A DNA stretch of 64,000 nucleotides from Silene latifolia (Eukaryota > Streptophyta > Magnoliopsida > Caryophyllales > Caryophyllaceae): positions 37,015,469 to 37,079,468 of the forward strand of contig NC_133538.1 of the NCBI RefSeq assembly GCF_048544455.1. Reading direction: 5' to 3'. Numbering within the stretch: position 1 is the first letter of the stretch; every line of letters starts with the position of its first letter. Under the pieces are notes generated by a model. It was not told where the DNA came from, made no database searches, and saw nothing but the letters and a program-made list of their open reading frames with translations. Positions 34,431-46,195 of the stretch are shown here, one piece after another. The translations under genes and the position numbers were made by a program.

Positions 34431-34704
34431 TGTTGGGTTTGTTCCTTGATTCTGTTAGTCGTCGTTCGAACGACTATGCGGGGGTCATTTTGTATTAGGT
34501 CTTAGAGAGTATTATATAAACTATCTAAGCCTCTACCTAGCAGTCATACCGTCTGAATTTGTAATCAGAAAATTCCTCACATATCAATAAAACTGTCTCC
34601 CTTCTACCCTATGGTCGTTGCTAACACACCGTTAGTGAACCACGTAAATCTGTGCGTTTTGCCTTTATTGTTTTTATTTGTTCTTTCTTGCTTCTGTTAA
34701 AACA
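34431..34704 (+). repeat. Element D 5' LTR
   Basis: 274 bp. TATA box TATATAAA at 34513-34520. A perfect 14-bp palindrome GTCGTTCGAACGAC lies at 34461-34474, about 40 bp upstream of the TATA box. Confidence 0.95.
34513..34520 (+). promoter_or_regulatory. TATA box in element D 5' LTR
   Basis: TATATAAA, conserved at 49666-49673 in the 3' LTR. Confidence 0.65.
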
Positions 34705-34707
34705 AAC

Positions 34708-34720
34708 TGGTATCAGAGCC
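34708..34720 (+). promoter_or_regulatory. Element D primer-binding site (initiator tRNA-Met)
   Basis: TGGTATCAGAGCC lies three bases after the 5' LTR. It is the standard copia site complementary to the 3' end of initiator methionine tRNA. Confidence 0.9.
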
Positions 34721-34744
34721 TCGGGTTCCTAACCAGCGAGAAAG

Positions 34745-35682
34745 ATGTCGGCGATGAACGTAAAGATCGATCACTTTACTGGGAGGAATAATTTTAGTCT
34801 GTGGCAGATCATGATGCGTCCTCTGTTAAAGCAGCAAGGGTTGTGGGCGCCGCTTTCAGATAAGAAGACGGAAGGCACAACTGCTGCTACTGCCGCTGCT
34901 ATCGCTGAGATGGCCAGTCTGGAGGAGAAGGCACATTAAATGATTATGTTGTGTCTTGCTGATGATATCATCACTGAAATCGCGGAGGAATCTACCGCCG
35001 CCGGTCTGTGGAAAAAGCTTGAGAGTCTTCATATGACCAAGTCTTTGACCAATAAGTTGCTTCTGAAGCAACGTTTGTTCAGTCTGAGAATGCAGGAAGG
35101 TACGCCTCTTTGAGATCATTTAGATCAGTTAAACACAATTTTACTAGAACTCCGTAATATTGATGTTAAGGTAGAAGATGAGGATACCGCATTAATTCTA
35201 TTAGTTTCTTTACCATTGTCGTATGAAAATTTTGTACAGTCTTTTATTGTGGGTAAAGATATTGTGTGTCTAGAAGATGTTAGGTCGTCTCTTCATACTA
35301 GAGAACTACGCCATCAGGTGGCTGGTACAGGTACAGACAACTAGGCTGCAGGGTTAGTAGCCAGTGGGGGTTATGGACAGGGAAATTCGAGGAAGAAAAA
35401 GTATAAGAAGCCTTTTTATTCGGGTTCTTCTAATTCTGCTGGTACTTCTGGTACTTATGTTTCTAAGGGTCCTAAACCAACTGATGTCTGTAACTACTGT
35501 AAAGGGAAAGGGCATTGGAAATTCGATTGCCCCAAGAAATATAAACAGAACAAGTCTGATACTGCTACTACTGGTGTAGAAAATGCAGATTCCGAGGAAG
35601 ATGATTATGCTCTAGATACGGATAGGGTCACGCATCACACTGATGTGTGGATTCTAGATTCTGGAGCATCTTACCATATATG
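34745..35682 (+). pseudogene. gag: Element D gag and start of protease
   Basis: The ATG at 34745 opens a copia gag: DHFTGRNNFSLWQIMMRPLL at the N-terminus, LWKKLESLHMTKSLTNKLLL further in, and a CCHC zinc knuckle CNYCKGKGHWKFDCP near 35490-35535. The protease active site VWILDSGASYHI is at about 35645-35680 and is cut right after it by the insertion of E; the rest resumes at 46196. In-frame stops lie at 34937 (TAA), 35111 (TGA) and 35342 (TAG), so no full product is possible. Confidence 0.9.
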
Positions 35683-36245
35683 TGTAAGATTCATTAACCT
35701 CTTATTAGACATTTCTAATAACTATATAAATTTAGTTTAGTCATAAACTAACAAGATCTTATGCATGCATAACATTATTAAAACAGAGTAAGAAGAAATC
35801 GATCTACTTACAAGGGAGGGCTGAATGGATATACTAATTTGGACACCTTCCAAATTAGTCTTCTTAAGAAAATCCTAGTGCTCCAAGAAAACCTTAGATT
35901 CAATAATAGAATCTACTCCTCAAGGATTTGTACCAAGATAATCACCCTTAATAGATATACTAAATTGAATACTAGAATTAGTATATGAGCCCTTAAAATA
36001 ACAACTAATATTATTATTTACTACTACTAGTAATGGTATAATAATATTGGAGATTTTGTGAGATTACTTTTATAGTGTGTTCACAACAAATTAGAGAGAA
36101 TTTTTCATTATCAAAATATGATCATCTCATAAGAAAGAATGATAATTAATAATAAGAGAGAACTCTCCTTATTCTTATGGTTGGCCGAAAAAGCATGGGG
36201 AAGAAAGCCCAATACATGCTCAAGATTGTTCTTCTCAAGGTGTAG

Positions 36246-37886
36246 TGATCCGTATGATGTCGTCACTCATCCAATCAAACACATTTATAATACTCAACAA
36301 ACTACTAGTTAGCGGTAAGTCGAGGTCGATCTATGGGACGGTGTGCTTTGGGTTCTAAGTCTATCTATCACAATTTATGCTAGTGTCACGATTTGTTTGG
36401 GTTTGTAGTTGTGTCCTAGACTAATAAAAGCAATAGAGTATAACAACCAACGAAATAAAGGATGTAAACAAATGATTAAAAGTGCTAGGATGTCATGGGG
36501 TCATAGGGGATTCATGGTGTTGATCATACAAACATGTTTACAAAGTTGCAAGCAATTAGTGTTGTGGAGGAACCGAGTTGGGTTATATCTTACGGTTCAT
36601 AGGAAGAGTTGGGTCCCGGAGCCGAATCGATTAGATTGTACAACACCTACAAGTCGACTTACTTTCCTCCTATTCAACTTCTATGCATGGTCTAACAAGA
36701 CTCGAGTTGGTTTATATCTTACAAGTCAAGTTGAGTAGATAAGAGATGGTTGTAAATGCAAGGATTCTTAGGCTTGGCATTTCATCAAACATAACATGTG
36801 CATAAAGTTGACATTACAACAAGCAAGCAATTTAATCATGTGAACATATTAGATTAAGCATGAATCAATCCCATGTTGGTTTCCCTTAATTACCCACTAA
36901 TCCTAGCTAAAGGACTACTCACTCATTATCAAGTTTAACATGTTAATAAGGGTGTCAATCATCACAACAAGTATAAACATGATAATAGAATGAAGAAATG
37001 AACAATAAAGAGTAAAGGAATTATACCAACTTAAGATGATCCAAATAATAAAGCAAAGAATAATAAAAGAACTTGATGATTGATGGAAGGTTGTCAATCT
37101 CCCAATAATAACCCAATAATCTTCAATTACCCAATAATAAACTTGAATAATAAACTTGAACAATAATTATGGAAAGATTAATGTGTAATTTGTGGAGAGA
37201 TTAAAGAGTAATCTATTCTAATCTACTCCTAATCTAATCTAAGAAAGGATTTTTCTAGCTAGAAAGATGTGTAAAGGGACCCCCTTTGATTATTTACAAG
37301 TGGGGTATTTATAGTAGAAATTAGGTGGATGCATTAGGGTTAACTAAGGGTTAAACTAGTAATTACACTTTTTAAATGGAGAAGGGAGGAGCAGGTATTT
37401 CTTGAAGGAAGGGCATCTTTCTCTGAGGCTTGAAGAAGACGAAAATGCGCTGGGCTGGAATCCGAGCGTCTTTGGGGGAATCCGGGCGGATTGGTGAAGA
37501 GGAAAACGGGCGGATTGGGGAGAAGGCGTACGGGTTCCGTGTATTGTGGACGGCCGGATTTCAGAGAATCCGCTCGGGTTGGACTTCAGTTTACGTTTTC
37601 TTTTATATTCTTCCCTTTCATTCAGTTCCATTTTATTCTTGTAGGCTTGGTCTTCAGTTCTTGCTTCCTCCTCATACTGATCCATCAAATGTCGTCAAAT
37701 AGATTCCGAATATGCACGAAAGACAGGAATTTCTGCCTTATTCTCTTCTTTCCTACAAAACATATAGAATGCGATAGAAAAGCAAATAGGAAGGTTTTGA
37801 CGGATAAAATGGCCAAAGAATGCTATAATAGGATGCAAAATGGGCTCAATTAGGGGACTAAATGTGTGCAAATAATGGTCACGTCA
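36246..37886 (-). repeat. F1 3' LTR
   Basis: 1641 bp; + orientation TGATCCGTATGATG ... GGTCACGTCA. Minus-strand TATA box TATAAATA at 37313-37306. A cluster of ATCCG/CGGAT words lies at about 37436-37585. ORFs in the LTR (for example 36409-36738) have no family match. Confidence 0.93.
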
Positions 37887-39971
37887 AATATCCCCAAACC
37901 GAACCTTTACTCATCCCGAGTAAAGAGGTGACTAAAACTAGACCTTTATTTAAACTATCCTACTAATATAGCCGATGTGAGACAATTAGCGGGTCTCACT
38001 CCGCCCCTTCAACTCACAACAAGACAACCATGAGGTAGGATGCCTTCTTGCAAGGCAAGGTGGGTCTTGCCAAAATGCCGACACATCCAATCATTAAGCA
38101 CACAAAATCAAGTAATGGATGCATCAACAAAAGAATAGCCACTTTCCTCATCTAAGTGGCGAAAATTATCTACAAGGGAAGCAATTCAAGGGTACACACT
38201 CCTTCATAGATGCAATTTCTTCAAACTACTAAGCCTAGAAGGATACCAATAAATCACCTCCAAGTTGTGTCAAGCTAGGGTACCTTTGTCCTCAATCGTT
38301 AAATGCTTTTGTCAAAAGTAGACTCCTTATGGTGTTAGAAACACTGGAGGATCGCGGAATTCCCCCTCTTGCCTAGACAAGAAGAAGGGTCGTCCCCTCT
38401 CTACCATGCACACAAATGGATAAGATGGAAAAGGGATCGATAGTATTTGAGTTTCATTTTGGGAGTTTGCTTTCATTGTTGTTTTTCCCCCCAATTTCTT
38501 GTGGCATATAACATTTGAGAACACTTTCTTTTTGCCATTTCTTTTTTATTTTTGGCATTTCAACACTTGACAACTTTCAACTTTTCTTTGCATTTCTTTT
38601 TGAACATTTTCAAAGTCACCCCATATGTAGTGAGGGTGGCTTATAGTTGAAGCATAGGAGTTCTATTTTTGCTCCTCTTTTCATTTGATGCATTTCTTTG
38701 CAAACTTTCTTTCACTTTTCATTTCATTGAACTCAAATTGATTTCTTTTTGTGCCCATTCCCTTTGATGACAAAAATGTGTGGTAGAACATGGATGAATG
38801 ATGGATGGATGCATAGTTTCAAGGGTCACCTTGGAATAAACGGTAGCCAAGGAGTTTTCACACCACAAGGTACTCTTGACTAGGCCTTAATCCATGGGTC
38901 AAGGGATACTAGCATGACACATCCTAGGGTGTTTTACAAGTATTCTAACAAGCAAAGTCTTAAGAAGAAAAAGCATCTACTAGGGCCTATATACACTAGT
39001 TAAGCTTCCCAAGTAGACGGTTTCGCAAAATTTTTTCTAACATGCAAACTACATGCCATGATGCAACTAACATATATACATCCTAATGCATATGATTCTA
39101 CCAACTAATATGTCAAATAAGCTAAATGCAAGTCCTAAGTTCACATTGTTTTTACCGCATCAATCAAAATAAAGCCACATAGTCATTAACATAAAGAGGA
39201 AAAAGGAGATTGGAAAGATCATACCATGCGGTCTTCAATATCCTCATGTCTCGGATGTGGCGTAGTCAATCAATGTGAAAAAGGATGAACAAACACAATA
39301 TATACAAAACAATATATACAAGTCTACACTACAAAGGAAATGAACTTGTTTTTGGATTTTTCAATTTTTCAAATTTTTATGGTTTTTGTTTTTATGAAAT
39401 TAAAAGACATATTTTTGTGATTTTTCGAAATTTTTCAATTTTTATGCATTTTTGGAATATAAATTCTCATCCCCCACTTTATTTTGGACATTGTCCTCAA
39501 TGTACATGTAGGAGTAGGAATGAAAAAGAAATACATGTTTTTGGATTTTTGATTTTTTGAAATAAAGTACAGATGCAATGATATGATATGAATGAATGCG
39601 TGCTCTAACTAAATGCAATTCTATATGACATATATAACAAATGAATGCAATCTAAACTATATTATATGATGCATGATTTCTAGTAAATAATGGTCACCTA
39701 TGATCAAACCTCCCCAAACCGATTTAAACACTATTTCTAGTGTAGAAATGAATAGGTTTGGCCATTAGTGCCTATGCATGAATTCTAATCTTTATGCAAC
39801 TATCTATATGAATCATGTTACAATGCAATTTATACTATATGGACTACTTATGCGAATGCAATATGGAATATAATACAAATGAATGCAAAAGCTACACTAA
39901 ATGCAATGTATATACAAAAGAGAGGGGGAAAGATGGGTATCATACAAATGGAGGTGGTGAGGTAGGCCTTT
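37887..39971 (-). other. F1 3' region with duplicated polypurine/hairpin module
   Basis: About 2.1 kb without a gene. The terminal purine tract (minus strand CGGTTTGGGGATATT, near 37887-37901) is followed inward by a hairpin TTTACTC-ATCCC-GAGTAAA (37906-37924). A second TCCCCAAACCG lies at 39711-39721, with its own hairpin ACACTA-TTTC-TAGTGT (39728-39743). The rest is T-rich, with long TTTC/ATTT runs. The layout is the same in F2. Confidence 0.65.
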
Positions 39972-41544
39972 TTCACTCGTCATCCTCATCTTGATCATAG
40001 CCATACCGATGAGAACTCCCGGCTTGATCATACCCGCTTGCTTGACCCCAATACCCTCCTTGGTCAAATTCTCCTCCTTGCCCCGAGTACCCTCCACCTT
40101 GGCTAGAATGCCCTCCATCGCCGCGACCTCAAGCTTGGTTCTCTTGATTAGGGAACAAGAGCTCTGGTTGTGCCCAAGAGGGCAAAGGGCCATTAGGGTC
40201 AACATACCCTTGTTGAGCCATGTTATAGTATTGGGGGTAGAGGGCAAAGTAGTTGTCTTCCCTCCCTTCATGTACCCCTAGGTCCACTCTATTCATGAGT
40301 GCCATCAAATCATTAATACCCGGGTTATTGGGGATTGCCGGCCTAAATTCGGTATACGGAGTAGGGTATGGCGAGATAGGTACATAGGAAGGCGGGCGAA
40401 TAGGCCTTCCCGGTCCTCCACGAGGTATTTGGCGGTGCGGCTCTTCCCTTTGAGGGGGATTATCAAGAATTTGGATATCAAGGAGGTAGCTTGGTGGAGG
40501 AGAATATGGGCTCAATCTTGGGTCAATGCCCGGTATCTTCCATCCTTCAAGGATCATCGAAGTGCATCCTTTGGTGTGCCACACTACACTCCCATCTCGA
40601 GTGTAGTTACACCATCGGTGACTGTGGAAGATGGTGTGTTCATCAATCAAAGTCCTCCCCTCAAGAGGAACATAAGATCCTCGGGCATTGAACCCGGGAC
40701 AAAGGTGGTGGGCCAAAATGGTAATTAGACCTCCCATCATGAAGGTCTTGAGTTGGGTGGTCCCTTGAGAAAAATCATGGAACCTAGTAAGTATCTCAAG
40801 TGGCGTATTGAAGTTATAATGCCTCACCGCTCGAACATTCAAATAGGACTCAAGAAAAGTTAAGTCGATGAGAGTACACCTATCTTGTTCGTACCTCCCA
40901 TTGATGCAACCGGCTACAAAGCGCTCGGTGAATCGAATCACCGGATGTTGGATGGCGAAGGTGTAGAAATGCTTTGGGTGGATAAAATTCCTCTCGGAGA
41001 TAGCCTTCCAAAGAAGGTCCACACCAAAATTATCGGGCTTTTCGGTATAGTTGGTGGGTACTTCAAGACCGAAAACATAGGCGAATTCCTCAAGCGAAAG
41101 ACAATGGTCTAGGTTACATAACCTAAACTCCATGCCCACATTGGTGTGGGTATTAGTCACAATGCGAAGGCTACTCAAGAATTCAAGGGTGAGACTAAGG
41201 TAAGTCTCTTCATGGGCATGGAAAAGTTTCCCAATGCCAAGGCCATTAAAGAACATCTCGGTAGGGTACCTTATCTTAAGGATTTCCAACACCCTAGTAT
41301 CTACAAATTGAGTGGGTTCGTACTTCTTACCTAGTAGCTTGACAAAGTTTTCGCGGTGGTCATCGGATTCAAAGAGCACCTCTTGAAAGTGGTCGAGTTG
41401 TTCAATTCCTCCCCTCATTAAGGGTTGGGAGCTCATTGGTAGCACTATCTCTCACGGCATTGAAGAGGTTGATCCCTTGCGCTTCTTCCCGAATGATTCA
41501 ACCAATTTCTTAGCCTTTCCCTCGGTGTTAATCAATGGTACCAT
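39972..41544 (-). pseudogene. F1 ORF1: ATHILA ORF-1-like protein with Gly/Gln/Tyr-rich tail (broken)
   Basis: The ATG is at 41544 and the intended end at 39972, about 524 codons as in F2. Basic N-terminus (KAKKLVESFGKKRKGS). The main domain has PTEMFFNGLGIGKLFHAHEE, then FRLCNLDHCLSLEEFAYVFG; this is the pattern of the Arabidopsis ATHILA ORF-1 family (PF03078), whose function is unknown. The tail is Pro-rich, then Gly/Gln/Tyr-rich, and ends DQDEDDE. Breaks: a TGA near 41453 (Arg codon to stop), a TGA at 40129-40131 (Trp to stop) and a one-base insertion in a C run near 40080. A TATA box and motif array sit just upstream. Confidence 0.8.
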
Positions 41545-41653
41545 TTTGGTGTGGGTGATGGGAATGTTTTTGAGGATGGGAGGGTGATTTTTAGGGTTGA
41601 GATGAGTGTTTTAGGGTTTGATAAGGTGAGGAAATGAGGGAGAAAAGGGGTGA

Positions 41654-41660
41654 TTATATA
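41654..41660 (-). promoter_or_regulatory. Putative internal TATA box before F1 ORF1
   Basis: Minus-strand TATATAA in CTATATAATCACCCC, about 110 bp before the ORF1 ATG (41544). The LTR promoter has the similar CTATAAATACCCCAC. The same site is in F2 at 59277-59283. Confidence 0.5.
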
Positions 41661-41664
41661 GAAG

Positions 41665-42090
41665 AAAGAGGGGATCCGAACGGATAAGGATGGGTCAAAT
41701 CCGTTTTATCCGAGGGAACAGGGCAATCCGAGCGGATTTCCATCGGGACGGACGGATTGTGAGAGAAGAATACGGGCGTCTTCGCTTGAATCCGCACGGA
41801 TTTTAACACACAGATTTTCCTTGGGCCGAGAGGTGGGAGAAGTCGGGCGTCTTGCGTCTGGGACGTGCGTCTTGGTCGGGACGGGCGTTTTGCGCAAAAT
41901 CCGCCCGTATTCTGGCGCAGCACAAAATATTGTTTCTGGTGACATACGGGACGGGCGTCCCGTGAAGAAAACGGACGTATTGTCCAGGACGGGCGGTTTT
42001 GCTCGAATCCGCACGTCTTTCTCTACAGCTTTAATCATTTCTTCGCCGTGGGCCCTGGTCGGGCGTCTTGCTCTCGATCCGGACGTCTTC
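41665..42090 (-). repeat. Array of CGGAT/ATCCG and GACGGGCG words upstream of F1 ORF1
   Basis: More than twenty short words of the types AATCCGCNCGGATT, GACGGGCG(T/G) and CGGGCGTCTT are packed into about 430 bp. They lie directly upstream of the internal TATA box. The same words cluster upstream of the LTR TATA box. Confidence 0.7.
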
Positions 42091-42202
42091 TGCTCCTTTC
42101 TTTCTTTTTCTTTCTTTTACGTGAAATAACACACCCTTTTCACCGATTTTCTCTTTTTTTTCTTATCTTTTTCTGAAATTTGCTCATGAAACATGTAAGA
42201 TG

Positions 42203-42224
42203 ACTCTCTCTCTCTCTCCTCTCT
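42203..42224. repeat. (CT)n microsatellite in F1
   Basis: CTCTCTCTCTCTCTCC then CTCTCTC between the two F1 ORFs; shorter in F2 at about 59828. Confidence 0.8.
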
Positions 42225-42328
42225 CATGCAAGAAATTAAATGCAAATGCAATAATGTACAATATTATACAAAGTAAAGGGTCCAAGAAATATCTTACAAA
42301 TGGTGGTTTGAGATAGGACTCCACCAAA

Positions 42329-43667
42329 CTAGTTCAATTTGTAAAAATTCTTATCCATAGAGCTCAAAGCTCTTAATAAAAGATCAAAAGCTTGTGAACA
42401 AGCTCCAAATAAGCACAAGTATGGGTTGCTCAATTTGAATACGAAATTTGGCCAAGGAAGCTTGTAGAATGTTCTTTCCCTTGCTTTGTCCTTAGCATTA
42501 GAGCTTTCCAGATGCTTCAAATAGATAAGCCCATGATTCTTGTCAATACTAAGCATGAAGTGTGGTTCATTTTCATCCGTAGACTTCCACTTACCAATTT
42601 CTTCTTCGATTTTGGTGATGATGATAGCATTTTGATTTTTCAATCCTTCCAAGGTAGAAGGAGAATTTTCATAACATTGATGATCGGATACCTTAGGAGT
42701 TGAGATTGTGGGTGCCAAATCTTCACAGGTAGCCTCACGAGCGATTTTCTCTTTGAGCTTTTTCATCAAGTAGCTCTTGTATGAAACTTTGGCCTTTTGA
42801 AGAAGGTTTATCATATCCTCTTCAATGGTCATTGGCTCCATGATAGGTGGCAAGTGATCTTCATGAGGAATAAAGGAAGGACGTCCTTCTTCATGATAGG
42901 GTATCTCAAATGTCTCAAGGATAGGCTACTCAAGCAAGGTGATATTATGAGTCCATCCGTTAGGTCCATCATCATTGTTGCTATCTTCATATGAATCATA
43001 AATGGGGGCTTCATGCAACTTTTTCTCCAACAACCCAATATTTACTTCAAAGGACACACCCTCATACTCACAAAGGTTAAGAGTGTTTGGCTTACTCAAC
43101 CTCATGTCTTCCTCATCAAACACTACACTTTCATAGTCACAAGAGCTCAAGGAGATTGGCTCTTCCCATTTCTCATTTTCCATATCAAAGGTTACTACTT
43201 CAAATTCGCATTTGTGCTCAATGTCCAAGGAATGGTGGGGAGTGGTTGCTTGGGATTCTTTTAATTGGGCAATTTGAATTTCCAATTCCTCTCTTTGGAC
43301 GACAATGCCTTGAAGAACATCATCCCTTCTTTGGTTCTCTTCTAGCATTTGTTTGAAGAAGTTTTGTTGATCTCCCATCATTTGGAGAATCACTCTTTGC
43401 ATGGGTTCATTTTCTTGTTGTGGGTAGGTGTGAGAGTGGTGGTATTGTGGCATTTGGAATTGATTGTAAGGTGAGTTTTGGGTGGTTGGTTGTTGTGGGT
43501 ATTGGATGTGGTGATTTTGGTGGGGAAAAGTTGGGGTAGTAGTTAGGATTTTCATTGTACGAATAATAAGGTAGGTTTGTGTTGACTTGCTCCTCAAACT
43601 CCCCATACCTATAGTCATACTCAAAAGATCCACCACATACTCCATATGTCAAGTCTTGAGCCATCAT
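42329..43667 (-). pseudogene. F1 ORF next to PBS: coiled-coil protein, possibly derived from gag
   Basis: It starts near 43667 and ends at 42329, about 446 codons, same as F2. The N-terminus is Tyr/Asn/Pro-rich, then Gln-rich, then a probable coiled coil (QNFFKQMLEENQRRDDVLQG onward), then an acidic middle and a conserved C-terminus (PWPNFVFKLSNPYLCLFGAC and DLLLRALSSM). It is broken by a one-base insertion near 43530 and a TAG near 42928 (Glu to stop). Its place after the PBS and the sequence around EEQVNTNLPYY recall the part of Athila gag after the zinc knuckle, but no knuckle or capsid domain is present. I do not recognise a function. Confidence 0.65.
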
Positions 43668-43778
43668 AGCTAAGACAAGGAAACAACTACAAGCATGGAA
43701 ACTACACAAAAACGGTAGAACAAGGTGAAAGCACAATTAAAATAGACAAACAAGTAAGAACTTAATCACATAACACCG

Positions 43779-43796
43779 TCCCCGGCAACGGCGCCA
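43779..43796 (-). promoter_or_regulatory. F1 primer-binding site
   Basis: Minus-strand TGGCGCCGTTGCCGGGGA, three bases inside the 5' LTR. It is identical to the sites of F2 (61419-61436) and Athila B (53251-53268). Confidence 0.9.
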
Positions 43797-43799
43797 TTT

Positions 43800-45452
43800 T
43801 GATCCGTATGATGTCGTCACTCATCCAATCAAACAAATTTATAATACTCAACAAACTACTAGTTAGCGGTAAGTCGAGGTCGATCCATGGGACGGTGTGC
43901 TTTGGGTTCTAAGTCTATCTATCTCAATTTATGCTAGTGTCATGATTTGTTTGGGTTTGTAGTTATGTCCTAGACTAATAAAAGCAATAGAGTATAACAA
44001 GCAACGAAATAAAGGATGTAAACAAATGATTAAAAGTGCTAGGATGTCATGGGGTCATAGGGGATTCATGGTGTTGATCATACAAACATGCTTACAAAGT
44101 TGCAAGCAATTAGTGTTGTGGAGGAACCGAGTTGGGTTATATCTGATCTTACGGTTCATAGGAAGAGTTGGGTCCCGAAGCCGAATCGATTAGATTTTAC
44201 AACACCTACAAGTCGACTTACTTTCCTCCTATTCAACTTCTATGCATGGTCTAACAAGACTCGAGTTGGTTTATATCTTACAAGTCAAGTTGAGTAGATA
44301 AGAGATGGTTGTAAATGCAAGGATTCATAGGCTTGGCATTTCATCAAACATAACATGTGCATAAAGTTGACATTACAACAAGCAAGCAATTTAATCATGT
44401 GAACATATTAGATTAAGCATGAATCAATCCCATGTTGGTTTCCCTTAATTACCCACTAATCCTAGCTAAAGGACTACTCACTCATTATCAAGTTTAACAT
44501 GTTAATAAGGGTGTCAATCATCACAACAAGTATAAACATGATAATAGAATGAAGAAATGAACAATAAAGATTAAAGAGTAAAGGAATTATACCAACTTAA
44601 GATGATCCAAATAATAAAGCAAAGAATAATAGAAGAACTTGATGATTGATGGAAAGTTGTCAATCTCCCAATAATAACCCAATAATCTTCAATTACCCAA
44701 TAATAAACTTGAATAATAAACTTGAACAATAATTATGGAAAGATTAATGTGTAATTTGTGGAGAGATTAAAGAGTAATCTATTCTAATCTACTCCTAATC
44801 TAATCTAAGAAATGATTTTTCTAGCTAGAAAGATGTGTAAAGGGACCCCCTTTGATTATTTACAAGTGGGGTATTTATAGTAGAAATTAGGTGGATGCAT
44901 TAGGGTTAACTAAGGGTTAAACTAGTAATTATACTTTTTAAATGGAGCAGGGAGGAGCCGGTATTTCTTGAAGGAAGGGCGTCTTTCTCTGAGGCTTGAA
45001 GAAGACGAAAATGCGCTGGGCTGGAATCCGAGCGTCTTTGGGGGAATCCGGACGGATTGGTGAAGAGGAAAACGGGCGGATTGGGGAGAACACACACGGG
45101 TTCCGTGTATTGTGGACGGCCGGATTTCAGAGAATCCGCTCGGGTTGGACTTCAGTTTACGTTTTCTTTTCTATTCTTCCCTTTCCTTCACTTCCATTTT
45201 ATTCTTGTAGGCTTGGTCTTCAGTTCTTGCTTCCTCCTCATACTGATCCATCAAATGTCGTCAAATAGCTTCCGAATATGCACGAAGAACGGGAATTTCT
45301 GCCTTATTCTCTTCTTTCCTACAAAACATATAGAATGCGATAGAAAAGCAAATAGGAAGGTTTTGACGGATAAAATGGCCAAAGAGTGCTATAATAGTAT
45401 GCAAAATGGGCTCAATTAGGGGACTAAATGTGCTCAAATAATGGTCACATCA
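43800..45452 (-). repeat. F1 5' LTR
   Basis: 1653 bp, matching 36246-37886. Minus-strand TATA box at 44879-44872. The CGGAT/ATCCG cluster is at about 45005-45145, 130-270 bp upstream of that TATA box. Confidence 0.93.
44872..44879 (-). promoter_or_regulatory. TATA box in F1 5' LTR
   Basis: Minus-strand TATAAATA in CTATAAATACCCCAC; the likely main promoter of F1. Confidence 0.6.
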
Positions 45453-46195
45453 TGTAGGCTGTATGGCTAGGTTTAGGTCTTTTAGAGACATAATAATTGT
45501 GCTTAATTCTCAATTAGAGCAACAATTAAGTCCTAAACCTACCCACTCCTTCCATTTACACGGCTCACATAAGGACTTAATATGGTCCATTTTAAGTTTG
45601 TCAATTGTTCATTTGTATAGTGTGACATATTGGACATGTTACTAGACATGTTATTTAATAATACATTTTTAACTTATTAAAAATTATTATATAAACAAAA
45701 TAAATCACATACGAAAATTGACTAGTAATTCATGATTACAAGTACTTAAAATGGGTCAAAGAATTATAAATCACAACAACTTGTATTTATAATAAACCAT
45801 TCATTCTTATTTTAACTGTTTCATAAACAATAAATAAATCTAAGTAATAAAACAATTTGATTACTTAGTACGAATCTTATTTAATCGAATTACAATAAGA
45901 TACGAATTCTCACTCACAAAATCATCCGTTCAATTTTAAGGAATTAATTAACTTGTATCAACATACAATCAATTAATTAATTAATCAATTAATAGTGTTA
46001 CCCTAGAGGTATGACCTTAAGGGATCAACTGATCACCACCGTTATACGACAGTAATGGCAAACTCTAGCCATCCAATCATTACCGATTAATGTGGATCAG
46101 TTTACAATAAAATATTACTTTCCCTCATGCATTCTTATTATGAGACTTAAACATGTGATCGCATTATTGTCGAGGACACTTACTCCAACAATATG

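Larger units (their letters stand above)
36246..45452 (-). mobile_element. Element F1: pol-less Athila-primed LTR element with two ORFs
   Basis: LTRs at 36246-37886 and 43800-45452 are nearly identical. The target duplication is TGTAG (36241-36245 and 45453-45457), in solo LTR E. The minus-strand PBS equals that of the Athila element B. The 5.9-kb interior has two long ORFs and no protease, RT, RNase H or integrase. It is a full-length sister of F2 (53810-63123). It must depend on enzymes of another element, most simply an Athila with the same primer site. Confidence 0.93.
35683..46190 (-). mobile_element. Element E: solo copia-type LTR, split by F1
   Basis: On + it starts TGTAAGATTC and ends CTCCAACA, with a perfect target duplication ATATG (35678-35682 and 46191-46195) inside the protease of element D. 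Without F1 and its duplication it is 1296 bp, with no internal coding region or second LTR, hence a solo LTR left by LTR-LTR recombination. On the minus strand it opens TGTTGGAGTAAGTGTCC, which I associate with copia LTRs; the orientation rests on that resemblance. The two halves are 35683-36245 and 45458-46190. Confidence 0.85.

Noticed and set aside
35683..46190. E as a full retrotransposon rather than a solo LTR
   Set aside because: After removing F1 only 1296 bp remain, with TG...CA ends and no PBS, purine tract or second LTR inside.
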